The notes under the pieces are model-generated. The model worked only from the letters and a program-made list of their open reading frames with translations, had not been told where the DNA came from and did no database searches. This document shows positions 17,063 through 21,632 of a DNA stretch of 21,632 nt, one piece after another. Location: positions 1-21,632 of the forward strand of contig JBFWWW010000049.1 of assembly GCA_050245975.1 (NCBI GenBank), written 5' to 3'. Position 1 is the first letter of the stretch. Every line of letters starts with the position of its first letter. This stretch comes from JBFWWW01 sp050245975 (GTDB lineage Bacteria; Pseudomonadota; Alphaproteobacteria; Rhizobiales; Hyphomicrobiaceae). Position numbers and translations under genes: made by a program.

Positions 17063-17929
17063 ATGACCGAGGGAAATGAGGCAACTGCAGGCGATCGCAA
17101 GCCGCGCTCCTTCGTCGATCGCGTTGGCGCGGACCTGGGCACCCGGTTTCTGTGGGGGCTCGGCATGGGCCTTGTTGCGCTTGCTGCAACCCTGGCCGGG
17201 ACGCTGCCGTTCGCGCTGCTCGTCGTCTGTGCCGCCCTGGTGTTGAGCTGGGAGTGGGGCCGGCTGGTGCGCGGCCAGGAGATGGATGCCGGCACGGGCC
17301 TGCATGCGATCGCAGTCGCGGCGGCCTGCGCGTTGGCCGCCTTCGGCTATGCGGGACTGGGTCCTCCCGTGCTCAGCATCGGCGCCATTCTCCTTCTGCT
17401 GCTGGGGCTGAACCGCCATGGCCTGCTGTCGGCGGTCGGCGTGTTCTATGCCGGCCTGCCGGCCGTGGGTCTCATATGGCTCAGGTCGGACCCGGGCTAC
17501 GGGCTGCGGGCCGTGTTGTTCACGCTCGCGGTGGTCATCGCCGTCGACACGTCGGCTTATTTCGCCGGCCGGCTGATCGGCGGGCCGAAGGTGGCGCCGG
17601 CGATCTCGCCGGGCAAGACCTGGGCGGGGCTTGGCGGGGCCGTATTGGGCGGCGCCGTCGTCGGCGCTCTGTTCGCGCTCGCTTTCTCGTTTTCTCCGGT
17701 CCGGCTGGGGCTGATCGGGGGCGGCCTCGCGGTGATCGCGCAGGCGGGGGATTTCGCGGAGTCCGCCTTGAAGCGCTATTATGGCGCCAAGGACGCCAGC
17801 GCGCTGATCCCGGGCCACGGCGGCGTCATGGATCGCGTGGATGGGATCATCACCGTGGCGATGGCCGTCACGATCTGGGCCGCGATGGTCGATGTCAATG
17901 CGCCCGGCCGAGCGCTGTTGCTGGGGTAA
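17063..17929 (+). CDS. cdsA: Phosphatidate cytidylyltransferase (CDP-diglyceride synthase)
   Basis: A 288-residue inner-membrane enzyme making CDP-diacylglycerol from CTP and phosphatidic acid, the branch point to all phospholipids. About seven to eight hydrophobic helices are seen. The C-terminal family signature is intact: SALKRYYGAKDASALIPGHG followed by GVMDRVDG, which carries the metal-binding acids. The upstream GDFAES is also typical. ATG 17063 is chosen over a GTG at 17012 that lies inside uppS; AGG is about eight bases upstream. The gene is tightly packed: 22 bases after uppS and one base before dxr, which indicates one transcript. Confidence 0.96.
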   Translation: MTEGNEATAGDRKPRSFVDRVGADLGTRFLWGLGMGLVALAATLAGTLPFALLVVCAALVLSWEWGRLVRGQEMDAGTGLHAIAVAAACALAAFGYAGLGPPVLSIGAILLLLLGLNRHGLLSAVGVFYAGLPAVGLIWLRSDPGYGLRAVLFTLAVVIAVDTSAYFAGRLIGGPKVAPAISPGKTWAGLGGAVLGGAVVGALFALAFSFSPVRLGLIGGGLAVIAQAGDFAESALKRYYGAKDASALIPGHGGVMDRVDGIITVAMAVTIWAAMVDVNAPGRALLLG

Positions 17930-17930
17930 G

Positions 17931-19178
17931 ATGGCAAAACCGATGGGCCGCTCTGCCGCGCGGATCAAGCGAGCACCCGGGTCTTTGGATGTCGGGCCGC
18001 CGCGTGCAGCGACGGCAGGCGCACGCACGCGGGTGACGGTTCTCGGCGCGACGGGATCGGTCGGCGCCAGCGCGCTCGACCTCCTGGCCCGCAATCCCGA
18101 CGCCTTCGAAGTGGGTGCGCTCACGGCCAACAGCAACGTCGAAGGTCTGGCGGCGCTGGCCGTGAAGCATCGGGCGCGCATGGCGGCGATCGGCGATCCG
18201 GCGGCGCACCGCGCCCTTTCGGATCGTCTCGCCGGCACGGGGATAGCAGTCGTTTCCGGCGAGCAGGGCCTCATCGAGGCGGCCGGTGAGCCCGCCGATT
18301 GCGTCGTGGCGGCCATCGTCGGAGCTGCCGGCCTGCGACCGACGCTCGCCGCCGTTGCCCAGGGCCGCCGTGTGGCGCTCGCGAACAAGGAATGCCTCGT
18401 GTCCGCCGGCCGTATCTTCATGGCGGCGGTGGGCGAGTCCGGCACGGAGCTGCTGCCCGTCGACTCGGAGCATTCGGCCGCATTTCAGGTGCTGGCGGGG
18501 GCAACGCCGGCTTCGATCGAGCGCATTCTGCTGACGGCATCCGGCGGGCCCTTCCGCCAGTGGACGCGCGCGCGGCTGGAGCAGGCGACACCGGAGGAGG
18601 CGCTGCGCCACCCCAACTGGTCGATGGGCCGCAAGATCAGCATCGATTCCGCGACCCTGATGAACAAGGGCCTGGAGCTGATCGAGGCCTATCACCTGTT
18701 CCCGATCGAAGCGCACCAGATCGATGTCGTCGTGCACCCGCAGTCCATCGTGCATTGCCTCGTCCAGTACCGCGACGGCTCGATGCTGGCGCAGATGGCG
18801 ACGCCCGATATGCGCACGCCCATCGCCTGCGCGCTGGCCTGGCCCGAGCGCATGTCGGTCCCGGCTCCGCGCGTCGACCTTGCCAAGCTCGCGTCCCTGA
18901 CGTTCGAGCCGCCTGATGTCGAGCGGTTTCCGGCTCTCGGCCTGGCACGGACCGCGCTCGAGCAAGGTGGCGCCGCACCGGCCGTCCTCAATGCCGCCAA
19001 CGAGGTGGCCGTCGCCGCGTTCCTCGATCGCAAGCTCGGCTTTCTTCAAATCGCCCAACTTGTCGCCGACACGCTGGAGCGAGCGGCCGCCCGTGGACTG
19101 CTTGCCGAGCCCCACAGCCTGGAAGACGTGTTGACGGTCGATGCGGCCGCGCGTGCGTTGGCACGAGAGCTGCTTTAA
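17931..19178 (+). CDS. dxr: 1-deoxy-D-xylulose 5-phosphate reductoisomerase
   Basis: A 415-residue enzyme converting DXP to 2-C-methyl-D-erythritol 4-phosphate with NADPH, the committed step of the MEP isoprenoid pathway. The nucleotide-binding GATGSVG is at 39-45. ALANKECLVSAG and the metal ligands Asp178 and Glu180 (PVDSEHSA) follow, then the flexible-loop region HPNWSMGRKISIDSATLMNK with Glu249, and HPQSIVH. It lacks about ten residues after DSEH compared with E. coli. From ATG 17931, one base after the cdsA stop, there is an unusual 32-residue Arg/Ala/Pro/Gly-rich leader before the Rossmann strand. A later start is possible, but none is better supported, and GGGG precedes ATG 17931 by four bases. 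Confidence 0.95.
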   Translation: MAKPMGRSAARIKRAPGSLDVGPPRAATAGARTRVTVLGATGSVGASALDLLARNPDAFEVGALTANSNVEGLAALAVKHRARMAAIGDPAAHRALSDRLAGTGIAVVSGEQGLIEAAGEPADCVVAAIVGAAGLRPTLAAVAQGRRVALANKECLVSAGRIFMAAVGESGTELLPVDSEHSAAFQVLAGATPASIERILLTASGGPFRQWTRARLEQATPEEALRHPNWSMGRKISIDSATLMNKGLELIEAYHLFPIEAHQIDVVVHPQSIVHCLVQYRDGSMLAQMATPDMRTPIACALAWPERMSVPAPRVDLAKLASLTFEPPDVERFPALGLARTALEQGGAAPAVLNAANEVAVAAFLDRKLGFLQIAQLVADTLERAAARGLLAEPHSLEDVLTVDAAARALARELL

Positions 19179-19262
19179 TAAAGGTGAATGGCTCGAATCG
19201 GGCACGCTGGCGTTCGCCGCGCCCTGGATTCACAGCCTGCGGGATGAAAAGGCAGTATCGAA

Positions 19263-20399
19263 ATGGAACTGTTGCCGTCGATCTTGTTGAAGCCCCTGGC
19301 CTTCCTGTTCGTTCTGACCGTCGTGGTCTTCATCCATGAGATGGGGCATTTCCTGGTGGCGCGCTGGGCCGGCGTAAAGGTGAAAGCCTTCTCCTTCGGG
19401 TTTGGCCAGGAGATTTTCGGCTTCTTCGACAAGCACGGGACACGCTGGCGCGTGGCCTGGATCCCGCTCGGCGGCTACGTCAAATTCATGGACGACGAGA
19501 ACGGCGCCAGCGTTCCTTCCCGCGATGCGATAGAGAGCATGTCGCCCGAGGAGCGCGCGGGCGCATTTCACGCCAAGCCGCTGTCGTCGCGGGCCGCGAT
19601 CGTTGCGGCAGGCCCGATCGCCAACTTCCTGCTTGCCATAGCTATTTTCGCCCTCACCTTCATGGTGGTCGGGCAGCAGGTCACGGCGCCGCGCGTCGAC
19701 GAGCTGATCGAAGGCAGCGCCGCGGCCAAGGCCGGGTTCCAGCCCGGAGACGTCATCCGCAGCATCGATGGCACGCCCGTCGACAGCTTCGGCGACATGC
19801 AGCGCATCGTCGGCGCCAGCGCGGACCACGAGCTCACGTTTGGGGTCGATCGCGGCGGCACCTCGATCACCATCAAGGCGACCCCCGACCGGCGCGAGAT
19901 CTCCGACCGGTTCGGCAACAAGCTGCGCGTCGGTGTCATCGGCATCCGCCGCAACGCCTCGGTACAGGACTGGGAATACCGCCGCTATGGTCCGCTTGAA
20001 TCGATCAGGATGGGCGTGCGGGAGACCTATTTCATCATCTCGCGGACGCTGTCCTACCTCTACGATGTCGTGATGGGCCGCGAGTCCCCCGACCAGCTGG
20101 GCGGGCCGCTTCGCATCGCGGAAGTCTCGGGTCAGGTTGCCAGCGCGGGCTTCCTCCCCCTCATCAGCCTGACGGCCGTGCTGTCGGTCAGCATCGGCCT
20201 GATCAACCTCTTTCCGATCCCGCTTCTCGATGGCGGTCATCTTTTGTTCTATGGCATCGAGGCCCTGCGCGGACGCCCGCTGAGCGAGCGCGCTCAGGAG
20301 TTCGGATTCCGCATCGGTCTGGCCATCGTTGTGCTCCTCATGGTGTTTACAACCTGGCAGGACCGTTTCATCCCGTTGAAGTGGATCGGCCTCGGCTGA
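19263..20399 (+). CDS. rseP: Site-2 zinc metalloprotease RseP (MmpA type)
   Basis: A 378-residue intramembrane protease of the inner membrane. Zinc is bound by HEMGH (His25, Glu26, His29) in the first helix and by Asp323 in FPIPLLDGGHLLFYGIEAL. Membrane helices are near 8-28, 110-135, 295-320 and 350-370. A single PDZ domain (about 142-205, with AGFQPGDVIRSIDGTPV) lies between them, whereas E. coli RseP has two. This shorter form is usual in alphaproteobacteria; Caulobacter MmpA is an example. It cleaves membrane-bound anti-sigma or signal proteins after a first cut. The ribosome site is AAAAGG about 11 bases upstream. The gap to dxr is 84 bases, with no clear terminator, and bamA follows. 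Confidence 0.95.
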   Translation: MELLPSILLKPLAFLFVLTVVVFIHEMGHFLVARWAGVKVKAFSFGFGQEIFGFFDKHGTRWRVAWIPLGGYVKFMDDENGASVPSRDAIESMSPEERAGAFHAKPLSSRAAIVAAGPIANFLLAIAIFALTFMVVGQQVTAPRVDELIEGSAAAKAGFQPGDVIRSIDGTPVDSFGDMQRIVGASADHELTFGVDRGGTSITIKATPDRREISDRFGNKLRVGVIGIRRNASVQDWEYRRYGPLESIRMGVRETYFIISRTLSYLYDVVMGRESPDQLGGPLRIAEVSGQVASAGFLPLISLTAVLSVSIGLINLFPIPLLDGGHLLFYGIEALRGRPLSERAQEFGFRIGLAIVVLLMVFTTWQDRFIPLKWIGLG

Positions 20400-20631
20400 A
20401 ACCCGCGTAGAATCAGGTATAGTGACGTATTCTTGCCACTTCCAAGGGGGTTACTGAATCGTTAGAAGGAACAGTCGCATCGACACCGGACGCGATGCTT
20501 GCGGGAGGGTTCCGCGGTAGGGCGTCCAGCAAGGCCGGGGTGAGGGCTGGTGTTGAAGCGTGAGTGGTCATCCGACGCCGACGGGTAGACCGCGATGGGG
20601 GAATCGGCGAACCGAAAGGCAGACCCAAAGA
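20400..20631 (+). other. 232-base gap between rseP and bamA
   Basis: No convincing gene is seen. A TATAGT at 20418-20423 resembles a -10 box but has no good -35 at the right distance. TTGCCA (20433-20438) likewise lacks a partner -10. The gap may hold a bamA promoter and a long leader; nothing firmer can be said. Confidence 0.35.
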
Positions 20632-21632
20632 ATGCCGGTAATTCGGATGCTGACGTCGGGGGGCTGGCGCTTCATTCTGGCCATCATGATGGCGTTGCCC
20701 GTGCTTGCCGTCGAACCGGCGGTGCACGTCGCGACCGCCGCGGCGCAGGGCGTCGTGCGCGATATCCGCGTCGCCGGCAACAAGCGCGTCGAGCCCGAGA
20801 CCGTCCGGTCCTATCTGAAGTTCTCCGTCGGCGACGCCTATGACCCGGGCAAGATCGACGAATCCATCAAATCCCTGTTTTCGACCGGCCTCTTCGCCGA
20901 CGTCCGCATCGATCGCGAAGGCGCGGCGGTCGTCGTTACCGTCGTCGAGAACCCGATCATCAATCAGGTGGCATTCGAGGGGAACAGCGAGGTCGACAAC
21001 GCCACGCTGCAGGGCGAGGTCCAGCTCAAGCCGCGGTCGGTATTCACCCGCGCCCGCGCGCAGGCCGACACGCAGCGCATCCTCGACGTCTACCGCCGCC
21101 AGGGGCTGTTCGCGGCCACCGTCGAACCGAAGATCATCGAGCTCGACAGCAACCGCGTGAACCTCGTGTTCGAGATCAACGAGGGCGCGGCCACCAAGGT
21201 CAAGAGCATCAACTTCGTCGGCAACAAGGCCTTCAGCGACTCGCAGCTGCGCGACATCATCTCGACGACGCAGTCCGGCCTGTTCGACTTCATCAAAGGC
21301 ACGAACGTCTACGACCCGGACCGCATGGCGCTCGATCGCGAACTGCTGCGCCAGTACTACATGAAGAACGGCTATGCGGACGCTCGCGTCGTTACGTCGG
21401 GCGCCGAGATCGACCGTGCCGGCTCGGGGTTTTTCCTGACGTACGTCGTCGATGAAGGCGAGCCGTTCACGTTCGGCAACGTCGAGATCCAATCGCAGCT
21501 GCCGCAGATCAACGTCGGCGCCCTCAAGAGCGAGCTGCTGACGGTGTCGGGCGCGACATACGATGGCTCGCTGATCGACAAGACGGTCGAGCGGCTGACG
21601 CTGCTGGTGTCCGAGCAGGGCTATGCCTTCGG
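20632..21632 (+). CDS. bamA: Outer membrane protein assembly factor BamA, 5' part
   Basis: The first 333 codons of BamA, running off the window. The N-terminal signal peptide (MPVIRMLTSGGWRFILAIMM and on) probably ends near AATAAA/Q around residue 38. POTRA domains follow. POTRA1 runs from VVRDIRVAGNKRVEPETV (about 41-110), POTRA2 from NQVAFEGNSEV, POTRA3 from KVKSINFVGNKAFSDSQL with GYADARV, and POTRA4 from FTFGNVEIQ. The beta-barrel lies outside. In the periplasm the POTRAs receive unfolded outer-membrane proteins for insertion by the barrel. The start ATG 20632 is chosen for the signal peptide; the ribosome site is weak (AAAGG, 12 bases away), and the frame remains open upstream. Placement after rseP is standard in proteobacteria. 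Confidence 0.95.
   Translation, partial: MPVIRMLTSGGWRFILAIMMALPVLAVEPAVHVATAAAQGVVRDIRVAGNKRVEPETVRSYLKFSVGDAYDPGKIDESIKSLFSTGLFADVRIDREGAAVVVTVVENPIINQVAFEGNSEVDNATLQGEVQLKPRSVFTRARAQADTQRILDVYRRQGLFAATVEPKIIELDSNRVNLVFEINEGAATKVKSINFVGNKAFSDSQLRDIISTTQSGLFDFIKGTNVYDPDRMALDRELLRQYYMKNGYADARVVTSGAEIDRAGSGFFLTYVVDEGEPFTFGNVEIQSQLPQINVGALKSELLTVSGATYDGSLIDKTVERLTLLVSEQGYAF

Noticed and set aside
19230..20240. Long antisense frame opposite rseP
   Set aside because: rseP has complete catalytic motifs on the plus strand. The antisense product is Asp/Arg/His-rich and unrecognisable.
20467..20500. GGAAC after rseP as a possible EcfG general-stress promoter -35
   Set aside because: No CGTT-type -10 occurs 16-18 bases downstream.

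Overview
This is a GC-rich chromosomal segment from an alphaproteobacterium, most likely of the order Hyphomicrobiales (Rhizobiales). The evidence is the unbroken order dnaE - rpsB - tsf - pyrH - frr - uppS - cdsA - dxr - rseP - bamA, the long ribosomal protein S2 (about 332 aa, with a C-terminal helix-hairpin-helix extension) and the short RseP with one PDZ domain. I cannot fix the genus from sequence alone.

The left part (1-8740) is accessory metabolism. It starts with the 3' end of an AEC-family carrier, then a YfcG-like Nu-class glutathione transferase and a DapA/NanA-superfamily lyase that lacks the DapA substrate arginine. These end at a strong hairpin shared with a convergent small membrane protein. 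Next is a divergent pair around position 4450. A ThDP-dependent, acetolactate-synthase-like enzyme runs leftward. A secreted mono-haem cytochrome fused to a DUF4384 domain runs rightward, followed by an HpaI-type class II aldolase. An MFS transporter and a YeeE/YedE sulfur-compound importer lie on the minus strand. The short yeeE-dnaE intergenic region carries a perfect ATTC-N8-GAAT palindrome, the form I recall for SqrR/BigR-type sulfide/persulfide repressors.

The right part (8883-21632) is the essential core. It holds the replicative polymerase subunit (dnaE), then translation (rpsB, tsf, frr), UMP kinase (pyrH), undecaprenyl-diphosphate synthase (uppS), CDP-diglyceride synthase (cdsA), DXP reductoisomerase (dxr), site-2 protease (rseP) and the outer-membrane assembly factor bamA, which is cut by the window end. 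Dxr feeds precursors to UppS, which makes the wall and LPS lipid carrier. CdsA makes the phospholipid precursor. RseP and BamA handle envelope stress and outer-membrane protein insertion. An almost consensus promoter (TTGTCA-N17-TATATC) sits before rpsB, and a perfect 13-bp hairpin separates tsf from pyrH.

I see no tRNA or rRNA gene, CRISPR array, insertion sequence, prophage or obviously transferred segment. No convincing new system is present. The most checkable leads are the putative sulfide-responsive operator, the cytochrome-DUF4384 protein beside the ThDP enzyme and aldolase, and several inverted repeats in regulatory gaps.
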